In this document: positions 24,701 through 36,500 of the stretch, piece after piece
Numbering within the stretch: the stretch's first letter is position 1
Layout: every line of letters starts with the position of its first letter
Source of the DNA: Apostichopus japonicus
Lineage: Eukaryota; Echinodermata; Holothuroidea; Aspidochirotida; Stichopodidae
Reading direction: 5' to 3'
DNA length: 64,000 bases
NCBI RefSeq assembly: GCF_037975245.1
Contig: NC_092565.1
Location: 23,393,499-23,457,498, forward strand
The notes under the pieces: generated by a model
What the model saw: only the letters and a program-made list of their open reading frames with translations
What the model was told of the DNA's origin: nothing
The model's database searches: none
Program-made: the position numbers and the translations under genes

Positions 24701-25092
24701 AATATTCTCTTCTTACGTTTGAGATGATGTAAACCTTTTGTATCACAGGATAAAATCATAATGCCCAGGTTGTAACCCTCTCTATATCCTTTCATTTAAC
24801 AGAAACTTCTAGCCATTTGAAAACCAGTGCTCTTGCTTAAATGTAGGAATATTTGCTTCCTTAAAGCAGCAAAGATCTGAGATACTGAGATTTGGGTAAA
24901 TTTTTTAATGTTTTATGCTCAGAAATTCTACGATTTACTTTGCAGGTATTATGTCAACCTCAGAGCTACAAGCCGATGCTTCATGAGGATCACAGTTCGG
25001 ATTTAAAACACTTTAAAGCGAAATCGAAATCGTGGAGTGGTAGGGGCAGCAGACTAAAATTCAAAGATCGTTGTGCTGTGAGTAATCGGTAG
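12780..25092 (+). CDS. CDC25: CDC25 dual-specificity phosphatase, eleven coding exons
   Basis: CDC25 removes inhibitory phosphates from CDKs to trigger S and M phase. Exons: 12780-12904, 13483-13635, 14902-14934 (33-bp microexon), 16245-16449, 17364-17471, 19194-19337, 20156-20497, 21218-21343, 22150-22311, 22949-23194, 24946-25092. Joins are GT-AG and phase-consistent, giving 596 aa. The N-terminal ~400 residues are a Ser/Pro-rich regulatory region (STPRRKLSLSE, acidic DDEDDNDDG, basic KKKAR, RSFS). The rhodanese-like catalytic domain starts near residue 415 and contains FFIVDARYPYEYIGGHIK. The active loop HCEFSSQR has the nucleophile at Cys499 and Arg505. Next come LHGGYKNFFE and a CQPQSYKPM/KSKSWSG tail. 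The residue before the catalytic Arg is Gln504, where the usual motif has Glu. The ATG at 12780 opens a short exon resembling CDC25 N-termini (SPMTALSNIMGGLS). A poly(A) signal candidate lies at 25679. Confidence 0.93.
14964..15840. mobile_element. Non-autonomous hAT-type element in CDC25 intron 3
   Basis: The ends are inverted: TAGTGTTTACACGGGT at the left and the complement of TAGTGTTTGCACAGGT at the right. Subterminal GGGTACCC/CCGGGTACC words follow. It is flanked by an 8-bp duplication with one mismatch (CTGTTTTT 14956-14963, CTGCTTTT 15841-15848), which fits the hAT superfamily. There is no transposase frame. An inverted, truncated relative lies at 43098-44628, sharing for example GCGATTCGCGCAATTTGATC (15371-15390), which is absent from the intron sequence around both copies. 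Confidence 0.7.
17912..18556. mobile_element. MITE with CAGAGATGCCAACC termini in CDC25 intron 5
   Basis: The left end CAGAGATGCCAACC and right end GGTTGGCATCTCTG are perfect inverted complements over 14 bp. CCTTAT flanks both sides (17906-17911 and 18557-18562). The interior is AT-rich, including A- and T-runs at 18018-18066, with no transposase. The termini look hAT-like, but only a 6-bp duplication is clear. Confidence 0.7.
18800..19110. repeat. Diverged ~169-bp tandem duplication in CDC25 intron 5
   Basis: A word of the form TCAAACATxGAACATTTGTG follows 18845 and again follows 19014. Neighbouring segments (ATATTTGTG, CTGTCTGT) also repeat at about 169-bp spacing. Divergence is substantial, so it is an old duplication with no coding role visible. 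Confidence 0.55.
19331..19530 (+). repeat. Duplicated exon 6 end and splice donor inside CDC25 intron 6
   Basis: The real CDC25 exon 6 ends at 19337 within TCAGGGAGTGAGTACTCT (19331-19348). The same 18 bases recur at 19513-19530, so a decoy GTGAGT donor sits 182 bp into the intron. A second shared word, AAAACAGCTTCCTGTGC, occurs on both sides (about 19374 and 19492), indicating local rearranged duplication. Confidence 0.6.
23828..24203. mobile_element. hAT MITE with perfect 8-bp target duplication in CDC25 intron 10
   Basis: The termini are CAGGATTTCCCTAA and the complement of CAGGGGTTCCCCTA. The flanks are perfect 8-bp repeats CCTTAAAG at 23820-23827 and 24204-24211. Length is 376 bp with no transposase frame. 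The CAGGGGTTCCC-type ends plus the 8-bp duplication are typical of non-autonomous hAT elements. Confidence 0.8.
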
Positions 25093-27810
25093 ATTTTGAC
25101 GTTTTGTTCAGTTTTCCTTTGGAATCAACATTCAGAGTAGTTTTTAATATTCTTTTCTTCTTGTTTCGTCAGCAGTTGCATATATTTTTGTAACTTTTCT
25201 GGATTTTTAAAAAGAAAATATTATGGTAATGGATACATTTGTAGTGTGAGCTAATGCCTTGTGCGATTTTTTGAGGTATTTTTTAATTATGTTATTCGGA
25301 CTACTAACTGGAGGCAGCAATAGCCTCTAGCCTTGTCTGAAGAGTTAAAAATGGTTACTACATGGTCGGTAAGGTTCTCAAGGTGTTCATTTAACAGGAA
25401 GTGAAAGACATGTTTAATATATTGGAGTCATAGGTTAGTTGATATATACTTTTAGTTGGACATGTAATGTAAATATGTAACAGTGGTTTCCCTGCTTGAT
25501 TTGATTGTGAATTTGATGTTGAAAGCATGGATAATTTGCCTGAATTAATTGCAATGATAACAATTTTAATTTGAAATATTAATTATGTTTCTGCCATATG
25601 TGTTTTGTTTTGTGATTATTAAAGATTGGTGCTGGTATGAATCGGAAACTTGCAAGAGAAATGAGTAATCAATTAATTAATAAATTCTGTATTTTTGGAA
25701 GACAAAAAAACAAAAATTAATCAATATATCTCTGTTTTGACAGTAGAGTATGATACAAATAAGATGCTGTCAAATTCAGCAATCAAAGATTTAAATCTTC
25801 TAGATTAGTAAATGATTGTTTTGGAAGTTTTGGTAAATCTAGTATAAAACTACACCTTTTTGAGCTTTCTGGTAAATTATTGTGAGTAATAAACACCATC
25901 AAACCATAGATGGAGAACAGCTGTTTATGGACATTGAAGTATCCAAGTCTATTCTGAGTATTATACCATCTCTGTGCTATAAATTATCACTCCCTCTGTA
26001 TGGATAAGGCAAATTTGCCTCTAGGTAGGGAATTTGAAAACTCTTGACACTGGAAACTTTAATATTTTCCTAATCAAATTTTGGACTTACCGGTGTATAT
26101 CAATTCAGATCTTACGGTCTGTGTCAATCACATCAGGTTTCTGTAGAGTCAGGTTTTTGACTTTTTGACGTTACGTTTTTTTTGTTTTCGTATTCCTTGA
26201 AAATTAATTTGGGATCTCATTGAATTAATTCATGTATTCGTTCACGTCGATCCTCGGAGGGTATCTTCGTAAATCAAGTCGATAAATTAATGAATGGATG
26301 AAAATGCAAGATAATTTCCTCACTGTTATAATGGTAATTGCTGTTCCAAGAACACTGTAAGTAGTAGAGGGTGGAATGTTTCTTTACGACCATGGTCATG
26401 GAATATCTAATTATTTCAGTGACATCTTCTCTCAACAACATTGGATAACTGAGTAATGCGTTTAGTGCATCGACTGCCGGTATCTGATTCTGATTTCATG
26501 CTTGAAAATTTCCGTTTGTTAGCTTGGTTATTTTTGTCTTGAGGGAGGGGAAGAGAGGGGCCAGGGGGATGTTGCTTCTTTTGTCGTATACATACGTTTG
26601 TTATTATTTATGTGTAAATTATGTTAATATTAAGTTTTCCATGACTGAATTATGTCGAACTATTGTAACACATTTAAGGTTTTATCTGAAATTGTAAAAA
26701 TATTAATTTTTGGAGAGGTTTTTGTCTAACAGGCACCACCACCATCTGGTAACTGTAGATTTGCGATGAACCAGCCAATTGGCGGAATCTGTAAAAAAGA
26801 TTAATTTTTGTGTTGTTCAATCAGGTTAGTTTGCATTTAGAATATTTGACTTATCAGCTGCCTCCTCTCAGAAAATCTTTCGCTCTCAAAGAAAACAAAA
26901 TTATAAATATATATATGGAAACAAAATTTATGATAAAGGTGCCCTTTCCTTTACACAATTATTGTTCAATTTCAAAAAGTGTTTGGTTTATATAAAACAA
27001 AGCCTGGGCATTCATCGTACTTGTGTTTTGTTTTTAAATTTGTTAATTGGATGTATATGAGTAACCCTGGATGGCATCGGTTTCATTTTCAAAAATATGC
27101 TGCGATGAATAAGAATAAACAATTAAAATATTTGATTGATGCTTAAAGAAGGCTTTTTGAAGTGACTTGGTCAATTTTCCGTAAATATTTGATGCTAAGT
27201 ATCCCGTAATGATGTAGCTCATTAACTTGATTTCAAATAGCGAAAAAAAAAAAGTTGGAAAAGTTTGAACTTGTACAAAGTACATTTTACGCACGATTAA
27301 AATCAGTATTAAACAAAATTGTCTGGTTGACAAAATGGTGAGAATTGAATGGAATTACCTGCTCATTACCCTTTTTCTCTGGTGAAAATATCTAGGAGTG
27401 TCTAAACATTTGATCACCTGCTGCCGGTAGGTTTGGTAAAGTTTGTTGACCAATCTCAAAAAGCTAATTCAAAGAAAAGATTTTCCCCAAACATTGCATA
27501 TTGACAGGGATATTTAAGGATCAGTTTAGGCAAATATTTTTTGTCTTGACTTGTTACAGTCTTAGCAAAAATGAATAATTGGAGTGCTAGCATTGTTTCT
27601 ATAGCCATTTCAGTTTTCAAGATCATCAGTTTTTAGAATATGTAAAGTCTCTGGAATACTCCTTTAAGGCTAAATTGATGATGAGTATGATGATGTCATC
27701 TACTTTGTGAAGGTCTTAATGTTAATCCACTGTTCTTACTAATTCTAATTACTCAACCAAAACCATGTCCTTCATAAACATCATATAAACAACAGATTCC
27801 AATTTGATGA
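25093..27810 (+). other. CDC25 3' UTR and AT-rich spacer
   Basis: I see no coding exon here. The stop of CDC25 is at 25090-25092, and AATAAA at 25679-25684 is the best poly(A) signal candidate, with another near 25888. The remainder is AT-rich and unremarkable up to the satellite array. Confidence 0.45.
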
Positions 27811-28880
27811 CAATCCATACTGTTTGTCAGTTGCCAAACTGTAATGCATAGTAAATATGTTATTTGAGGCCATGAAATATTCCTATCAATCAATACTGTT
27901 TGTCAGTTGCCAAACTGTAATGCATAGTAAATATGTTATTTGAGGCCATGTAATATTCCTATCGATCAATACTGTTTGTCAGTTGCCTAACTGTAATGCA
28001 TAGTAAATATGTTATTTCAGGCCATGTAATATTCCTATCGATCAATACTGTTTGTCAGTTGCCTAACTGTAATGCATAGTAAATATGTTATTTCAGGCCA
28101 TGAAATATTCCTATCGATCAATACTGTTTGTCAGTTGCCAAACTGTAATGCATAGTAAATATGTTATTTCAGGCCATGAAATATTCCTATCAATCAATAC
28201 TGTTTGTCAGTTGCCATACTGTAATGCATAGTAAATATGTTATTTGAGGCCATGAAATATTCCTATCGATCAATACTGTTTGTCAGTTGCCAAACTGTAA
28301 TGCATAGTAAATATGTTATTTGAGGCCATGAAATATTCCTATCGATCAATACTGTTTGTCAGTTGCCATACTGTAATGCATAGTAAATATGTTATTTGAG
28401 GCCATGAAATATTCCTATCAATCAATACTGTTTGTCAGTTGCCAAACTGTAATGCATAGTAAATATGTTATTTGAGGCCATGAAATATTCCTATCAATCA
28501 ATACTGTTTGTCAGTTGCCATACTGTAATGCATAGTAAATATGTTATTTGCGGCCATGTAATATTCCTATCAATCAATACTGTTTGTCGGTTGCCAAACT
28601 GTAATGCATAGTAAATATGTTATTTGAGGCCATGAAATATTCCTATCAATCAATACTGTTTGTCAGTTGCCATACTGTTATGCATAGTAAATATGTTATT
28701 TGCGGCCATGTAATATTCCTATCAATCAATACTGTTTGTCGGTTGCCAAACTGTAATGCATAGTAAATATGTTATTTGAGGCCATGAAATATTCCTATCA
28801 ATCAATACTGTTTGTCAGTTGCCATACTGTTATGCATAGTAAATACGTTATTTGCGGCCATGAAATATTCCGGTCGAGTT
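27811..28880. repeat. 76-bp satellite array, about 14 units, with a dimeric sub-pattern
   Basis: The word ATACTGTTTGTC recurs at an exact 76-bp spacing (for example 27893, 27969, and so on to 28805). Each unit continues through CTGTAATGCATAGTAAATA and a GGCCATG(A/T)AATATTCCTAT block. The units carry diagnostic variants: CCAAACTG or CCATACTG, TTGAGG or TTGCGG, GTCAG or GTCGG, and CGATCA or CAATCA. From about 28350 the variants alternate unit by unit, giving a 152-bp higher-order repeat. The array ends in a degraded unit after 28870. There are no unique spacers and no ORF. Confidence 0.92.
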
Positions 28881-30525
28881 CTATTTGTCATCTGAAGGAC
28901 TGACCTAATGGTCTGCGTGGTAGACTAAGTAATTCAGCCATTTTAATTGATGAGTCTCAGGTGTTTACAAATGCACACACAGACATACACGTACAAACAC
29001 ATGACTGAGTTTTATGTTAGCAATGTTCATAAAACACAACCACATTAAAATGCTCAACATTAACCTGCTATTGATAGTTTATTATTTGTATTACCGCTAG
29101 GTTTATTAGACAAAAGCTAACGCCACAACGGTGAACAAGCTTGATATTCATTGATGCTGAAAAACTAGCAGGTAGGTTAAAAGTTGTTAGGAATGACCCA
29201 AAATTGTAGCATGCTTAGATTGCAAAATTGTTTCAGAAGTGAATTAAAAAAAAAATCATAAAGAATGTTTTATCTTAATTATATGTTTCACATAGGAATA
29301 AATAGATAGACTGTATTAAAAATGGCTGTACAGTTTCCACTGTTGTGGATCCCTGCTTGTATGGGTACAACTTTCCTGACCTTTATATTTCAGTGGTGCT
29401 ACTATTATTAAACAAAGAGTACCACAAACTTTAATTTGTTTCAAAATGTTTAAAAAAGACAAAGTATGTTGTATATTAGCAACAATTTTTTTTTGGAATT
29501 GTCCAAAAATAGAGGAAATTCAAACACATAAATTTGGTATTGCAACAAAACAGTATTTATATCACATTATATTCAGTGTTACATTTGTGCAGATTGCTTC
29601 AGTAGTTTACATGTAGCAAGGAATATATATCATGTTAGAATCGAGGGGTTTCTCTGGTAACTTTCTTAGATGGGCAGACCAAGAGAAACATTGATTAGGG
29701 CAGACAGAAATGAAAATATAACTTTACCTACTTTGAGCTATGAGCAGGGTAGATAGGTACAGCTTCAAGCCTAAGGCCTCATATCTCGATTAGTGTAAGA
29801 TTGTTGGTGGAATTTTGTTTTCTTTTTGGGCCCGGGCCTTCTATTGCAAGACTACGCCGGTGAGAGATACCTCAGGTGACCCATTTCTCATCAAATTGAA
29901 TGCATTCTTGCTTTAGAGTGTTATTATAATATTGGATTAACTTTTAACCTTTTGTTTCATTTCTTTATGTGTGTATGATATTCATAATAAATATATAGTC
30001 TCTTCTTAATATGTTGTGGTCTCTGTTCTTTCTGGACATTTTTCCTTTTGAGTTCTATAGTTTGCATCTACTCCAGTATACATAGTGAGTGTTGTTCCAA
30101 ATAAGACTTGGATATGCACTATAATAGATTTGTGTGTGTATGTGTGTGTGTTCACTTGGTATGTATTCTGACCCAGGACTTGAACACAGGAATTCCAAGT
30201 CCTCAGATGTCATTTGAAAAGAATAACCACGTTCCCCAAAGAATTCTATTGTTAACGGGAATTGCTAGGGTACCTGGATATGAACAATGGAAAAAACAAT
30301 GGGATCCTCCATCTTTATATCTCTTACGATGAAGGCAGACTCTAATCGAATTTTGTTGTTGTAATATCTGTCGTATAGTGAGGGTGAGCCCCTTCTCCCT
30401 CCGGAGGTGTAAGTGTGGTTTGCGCCCATGCTGTATGTCCTATAAAACTAGATATCTACTTCACCATCTCGGTGAAAACAAGCGTTTGCTAATCTAATTC
30501 TCCTCACCAACTAGGCAGCTTAAGT
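28881..30525. other. Non-coding spacer
   Basis: I see no supportable gene in this stretch. It contains short GT-rich runs near 30128-30150 and an AATAAA at about 29988. It is AT-rich throughout. Confidence 0.4.
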
Positions 30526-31008
30526 TTACAATGGTAGCAGGCTGGTTTTATGGATGCACCTTATATTAGTCATCAGGATGTAGTCGGTGTTGATACATCT
30601 CATGATTTTAGAAGAGCTTTGTAATTTTCTGCACAGACAGTCTGAATTTTCTGCAGGTTTGGCATTTCTTTCCTCCCAAGGTGGAACAAATGAAGAACTT
30701 TTAAATGCCCTGTTGTAGGACTTCATCACCCTACCGGCCTCCATTCCGCCTGTGGAACCCTTCCATGTTTTCAATATTTCTTCATCGCCGTTCCAAGAAA
30801 GATACTTAACATCGAAGGGTTTACCCATGGCCTTAAAGAGCTTCGGTAGTACTTTATCAGGATGACGGCAAAAATCCCCGCTGTCGATGATGACCGGATT
30901 CGGTCAAATTTTGCTAGGACGTATTTCCAAAGGAAGTACTGTAGCAATGTTCGCGTTGGAAATATCCTTGACTGGACAAAGGAGTGTCTCGAAATCGACG
31001 GGCTCCAT
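30526..31008 (-). pseudogene. Broken sulfotransferase-like (P-loop) C-terminal fragment
   Basis: Read leftward from an ATG at 31008, the frame is interrupted by TGA at 30906-30904. It then continues with VIIDSGDFCRHPDKVL, MGKPFDVKYLSWNGDEE and YNRAFKSSSF. These resemble the 3' part of a family of eukaryotic/bacterial sulfotransferase-like proteins, in which an Asp-rich strand, an HPEKVL helix and an LSWxxG motif occur in this order. Near 30664 the frame shifts: the natural C-terminal helix (QTVCAENYKALLKS) reads in another frame. The N-terminal P-loop part was not found nearby. One nonsense codon plus one frameshift point to a pseudogene. The family call is from motif memory only. Confidence 0.45.
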
Positions 31009-31580
31009 CCCGAAATATTTACAAATATTTTCTCTACTGACCTTTATCGATTTAAATGATCCGAAGCGGCTGTCTTATCAAAATGATGTGCTGTGTAGGT
31101 ACCCAAAGAATGCCTCAAAATTAGAGCAGTTGAACGCTTGTGTTTACATCCAACGTGACATACGTTGCAACAGCAAAGAAATTTATGGTCCGCGACTCAC
31201 TGGTGTCACTGACAGGGCCGTCACTTAGGTCAGATGGACAGGGTATGCGAGTATGGTTAAAATGTTCACGCGACAAGTCTATAATTGTCCAGACAGAACA
31301 CGAATCCCCGAGAATTGGTAGAATTTTCCCCGACAAATCGCAAGACTTTACCGACAGACCGCATCGCATTTCATTCCTTATATTTTCAACAAACAGTACC
31401 AGGTAGGTATAGCCAGATTAAAGCGCTTAATACATCAGCTGCTAATCACTCTTGTTGTGTCTTAGGTCATGTCCTCATTCATGTAGCTCCCGCTTACACA
31501 CGGCTGTTATTTACTCTTATTGCGTCCGTCAGTGTACGGTCGCATTTCAAAAGGAAACCATACATACATCCACAGTAAAC

Positions 31581-31582
<2 letters not shown>

Positions 31583-31619
<37 letters not shown>
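31583..31619. repeat. (AT)n microsatellite
   Basis: About 18 uninterrupted AT dinucleotides, with no associated gene. Confidence 0.95.
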
Positions 31620-31620
<1 letters not shown>

Positions 31621-33594
31621 CGGTTACAATATGGCTGAATCATTCAACTTTATTATTAATGATAAGATCATTAACTTACGTTCCTCAATAGGGCAAAGAA
31701 CTTATTAATCATTTAAAGAACGAAGGTCAAATCAAATTACGGTAGCCTCGATTTGTTTGACGACAATCGTATACAATTGCACGCATTGTGACGTTTGTAT
31801 GTTTTCCCGTGTGTGTGAGGGGTCACTGTAAGTGCAACTTAATTGAATCTAACATAACTTGTAATGCGCATGCCCATACTGAAGATTAGCCTATTGTTTT
31901 GGCGGAGCTGTGATAGATCATTTGAAGATGACCGCAGAGGTCAAAATGTGAAGGAAAAAAATGTAAACGCCAGTAATTTAAAGAAACAAAATTGAATCGA
32001 TACGGTTCTTAGAGAATCATGCCATATGCTGAGTACTGAACACCCGTTCTCATTTTGTTTGGAGGTCAAAGGTCGTTCGATAGGGCGTTCTCGTGTGTGC
32101 TTTCTCTGTGTTGAATCTTGTAGGTAGGCCTTGCTTGGATATAATTGTTTTCAAATTTATTCAAATATACCTATACTGACATCTTATAAACACGTGACGT
32201 CAGATGGATTATACCACTTGGCACATTTCGCGAACACGGCCACAACTTTTAAACGTTCAACCAGAATAGGAAAGCATTTATATAATTACGAGCAAACATA
32301 ATTATTTCCATTGTAAAGTTCAAATTATCGAAACCTCAATCCATTGACGTTCTAGTTCTTCTTACGACTCTCTCGACCATTTCATGTTATTCCGTTGCAG
32401 AATTTTTTTAAGGCGCGTCATTTGCAATAAGCTAGAAAACTGTTTTAGTAGTATATAGTTGAGTCGACTTCTGCATCCGCTATGTTTCGTCACTGCAGGA
32501 CAATGGTTTCTCCAAAGCTAAAATAGAATTCGTTTTCCGTTCCGGTAATTCTTTAATAACAACTGAAGTGTTTTTGCAAAGCTATGACAACTAAATATGA
32601 GTGAACTACCGAATTTATGATTAGCCTATGTGACTTTTGCATTTATTCACATCTGTAGTTTACTTCCTCTTATAATACAATTCATTACGACTGAGTATTT
32701 CATATAGACCGTTTAATGATGACGTAATACAAACTGGCATAACTGCAAGGTTCTTCAGTGGTCTCCTGCACGGAAAGATTTCGTTCCACTCGAAGAAAAC
32801 ATTACGTTTTTACGTTTTAACACAGAAATGAATTATTTTTGTAACCCATGGCAATAGGATGAGACCATCTATCCGGCTATACGTGCTTCCCAGCATCTCT
32901 CAACTCCCTCTCCCCCACCCTCTCAACCCACCCGCTCACCTAATATAAACCCCTTTGCAACGGTAAAGCCTCGGAAAGATGGGAATGTGTCAAATAAACC
33001 AAAATAACAAATGCACTTTTTGGGGGAAATTAACTTTTTAATCCCTAAGCCTTTCATTTTTCCTTATTTAAACGGTGTGTTAATCCGCTTGTCATGAAGG
33101 TGTACATCGTTCCCCTCTTGAAAGAAACCCACTTACAACAAACTTCTCATTGTAGCAAAGAAATGAAAAGTTCTGGCTCTAAAATGATATGTTTATGGAA
33201 CGCCGACAGGGACATTAATTTGGCAACAGGTCATTACATGGCATGGACTGATTTAGCCACGTAATACGTAATGAATCATTAATAGCAAACAAGTAATCAT
33301 TTTAGATATTATGTCAAGCCACACAAAATTGAAATATGTCGTTATGCGGTACACTGGCTTTGCCCTGTTTGGGACAACGACAAAAGTTCTTATTCGGAAC
33401 CCTCTCATTGCTGTCAAATTAAGACATAATTTTTGCACAGCTTCTCCTTGTTAAGAAACGACTTACCCTCTACGACTCATTACTCAGTATTTGAGAATGT
33501 CATACAGTACCATCACAAAAATGTTTTTGTAAACTATATTATTGTAGACATCAAAATTTGAAATTAATTATTATTATAGACAAGAAAATTAGCT
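31620..33594. other. Non-coding spacer 3' of the MsrA gene
   Basis: I see no gene here. The right part should contain the MsrA 3' UTR on the minus strand. A pyrimidine-rich block occurs near 32900-32940. Confidence 0.4.
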
Positions 33595-36500
33595 TCAAGG
33601 TGCGCATCCTTCGTATATTTTAGATTTCATTTGTTCTCTGACGTAATCTGCTTGATCATCCGTTAATCCCAGACTTGAAGCCTCTTTATTAAAATCTTCA
33701 ACCTCTCCCGGTCCAGCTAAATAACACAGAAGCCGAGACGTCCTGGAAGAATCCATCATGTCCGTGTCTGAAAGTAAGAGCTCTGAAACTAACTTCTTAT
33801 GCTGGCGTAGAAAGTACTTTTGATGATAACTGCGGAAGAAGCAAAGCAAATTTGAGAGCCATTAAAATAAAATATATTCAAACGACATATCTATTTAACT
33901 TTTCACGAAAATAGGAAAACATTTAAAAGGTGGAGGGGGTGTGGGGGAAACGCCCAAGCAGTTGCTTCCATAAAGGTTTTCGATGTTGAAGGGCAGAGGA
34001 GTGGAAAGGTGAGTAACCGTTATCTTTGCCTACATCATTGCTTCTTAATGCCCAACCTACACCCCATCCCCACCGGACCCCTTAAATGGTATAGTAGACT
34101 GTGTTTGCTTCAAATATAAACATCAATATATCTATAATTTCATTGTAGATTGTTCGGTGACAGGGAATGGGGGAGGGAGTGTTAGTTGTGTGCTCCCAAG
34201 TCACGTGTTTTTGTCATGCTCATTAACGTTGTAAATACACACGAGTTCGTTACACCATTCCCTCGTAGAAATGTTGTCTCTTATGTCGCTTCTAAAGCCA
34301 TTAAAATCACCGCACTTTCAATACAACGATGGCAGATCCAACAGGTTATGGGCCCAGGCGTGATCCAGGAAGTCGATGGCAGAGACTTTGCTTCAACGGG
34401 GACGAAAATGAATACGAATTGTGGGAAACGAAATTTCTCGGACATCTACGTATGATGAAACTGAAAGATACCATACTAGGTCTAAACGTACCGCCCGAAG
34501 GTGAGGCTGGCAGTGGACAGCCTAACGTTAATGATGTCGTAGGTAAGAACGAAGAATGCTATGCTGAACTGATACAGTTTTTAGATGATAAAAGCCTGTC
34601 GTTGGTAATGAGAGATGCTGCCGATGATGGAAGGAAAGCCCTAAAGATACTGAGAGAACATTACTCGAACCAGGGAAAGCCCCGTATCATTACGCTGTAC
34701 ACTGAGCTAACCTCTCTCAAGAAAGGACCAAACGAGAGCATTACTGATTACATAATTAGGGCAGAAAAAGCCATTACAGCCCTACGTAATGCAAAAGAGA
34801 CCCTAAGTGATGGGTTATTGATAGCAATGATTTTAAAAGGATTGCCAGACTCTTTCAAACCCTTTGCTATTCACATCACACAGAGCAATGATGAGATTAC
34901 TTTTACCAAATTCAAAAGCAAATTGAGAAGTTTTGAGGAGACTGAGAAATTCCGAGTCGAGTCGCATGACAAATCTGACAACGTCATGAAGGCAGGAAGT
35001 ACAGGTACAGTACCCACTGGAAGTAGAAAAATTAAAGGGAGACTTACATGTTATCAGTGTGGAAATGAGGGACATATTGCTAGATTGTGCCCGTATAAGC
35101 TTCAAACAAGTAACAAGTCTCAAACCAAATTGCCAAGATGGTGTAATTACCATAACAGTTCCACACACAGTGATGAAACTTGCAGAAGACATAATCGCAA
35201 GGACAAGGCAAAGCAAACAGCGGAACAGACCGAAACTAGAGAAGAAGATCACACATTCTCATTCAAGGCTGGCAACAATACAAGCAACATACGTCAAAGA
35301 GGAGGGCCAGGAACCTTAATGGTAGACTGTGGAGCTACATCACATATAATCACAGATCTATCAAAATTTGTTTCTTTTGACAATACATTCCATCCAGAAA
35401 ACCACTACATGGAGCTAGCTGATGGGACAAGAGAAAATAATGTAGCGCTAAAACGTGGAAACGCCCAAGTTACCTTGCTAAGTACAGAAGGCAAGAATGT
35501 AGAATCTATGCTGGAAGCGGCACTGTATATCCCTTCCTACCCACAGGACATGTTTTCTGTTAAAGCTGCCACCAACAATGGAGCCACAGTGACCTTCAAG
35601 CGAGGATGCAACATACTTACCCACAAAGATGGTACTACGTTCAACATTAGAGAACAAGGAAGATTGTACTACCTGAACGTTGTGGACGAAGAAATAGTAG
35701 GTGACAGAGTTAACGCTGTATATGATGTTCATACATGGCATGAAATTTTAGGACACTGTAATTTTGAAGATATTCTTAAATTACAAGATGTAGTCAAAGG
35801 TATGAAAATTAAAGGTGAAGTTGATAAGTCAACATTTGATTGTGACACATGCACTCAAGGAAAATTTGTAAACAGTAGGAGTAGAAAACTAGATGCTAAG
35901 GCCACCACACCCCTAGAGTTGGTTCACACAGACCTAGCAGGACCTATTAACCCTGTAGCTAAGGATGGGTTCAAATATGCAGCAACATTCACCGATGATT
36001 ATTCAGGAGCCATATTTGTTTATTTCATTAGAAACAAGGGTGACACTGCATTAGTATTGGAAAAGTTTTTGGCAGATTGTGCACCTTATGGCAAAGTAAA
36101 GTGTATCAGGTCTGACAATGGTTCAGAATTCACAGGGAATGCTTTTGAGTCAGTACTAAGGAAAATGGGCATAAGACATGAAACCTCTTCACCGTACTCT
36201 CCCCACCAAAATGGTACCGCTGAAAGGCAGTGGAGAACTCTTTTTGAAATGGGGAGGTGTCTATTGATAGACAAGGGTTTGCCCAAGTTCTTGTGGACAT
36301 ACGCAGTCCAAACAGCTGCCCATATTAGAAACAGATGTTTCAACAACCGCATTAAGCAAACCCCTCATCACATGTTAACAGGGAACCAACCTGATCTATC
36401 CAAAATGGGGATATTTGGATCAGAGTGTTATGCGTATAAGCACGACCCAAAGAAACTAGATTCTAGGTGTGAGAAAGGAATTTTTGTTGGGTATGACAAG

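Noticed and set aside
27811-28880. Regular repeats resembling a CRISPR array
   Set aside because: Units are contiguous 76-bp copies with no unique spacers, in an intron-rich animal genome; this is satellite DNA.
30904-30906. In-frame TGA as a selenocysteine codon
   Set aside because: The same fragment also has a frameshift, the family is not known for selenocysteine, and no SECIS-like element was recognised; decay is simpler.
34186-34455. Separate 89-codon gene overlapping the 5' LTR, repeated at 38558
   Set aside because: It is a chance frame across the LTR, duplicated because the LTR is duplicated; it has no domain features.
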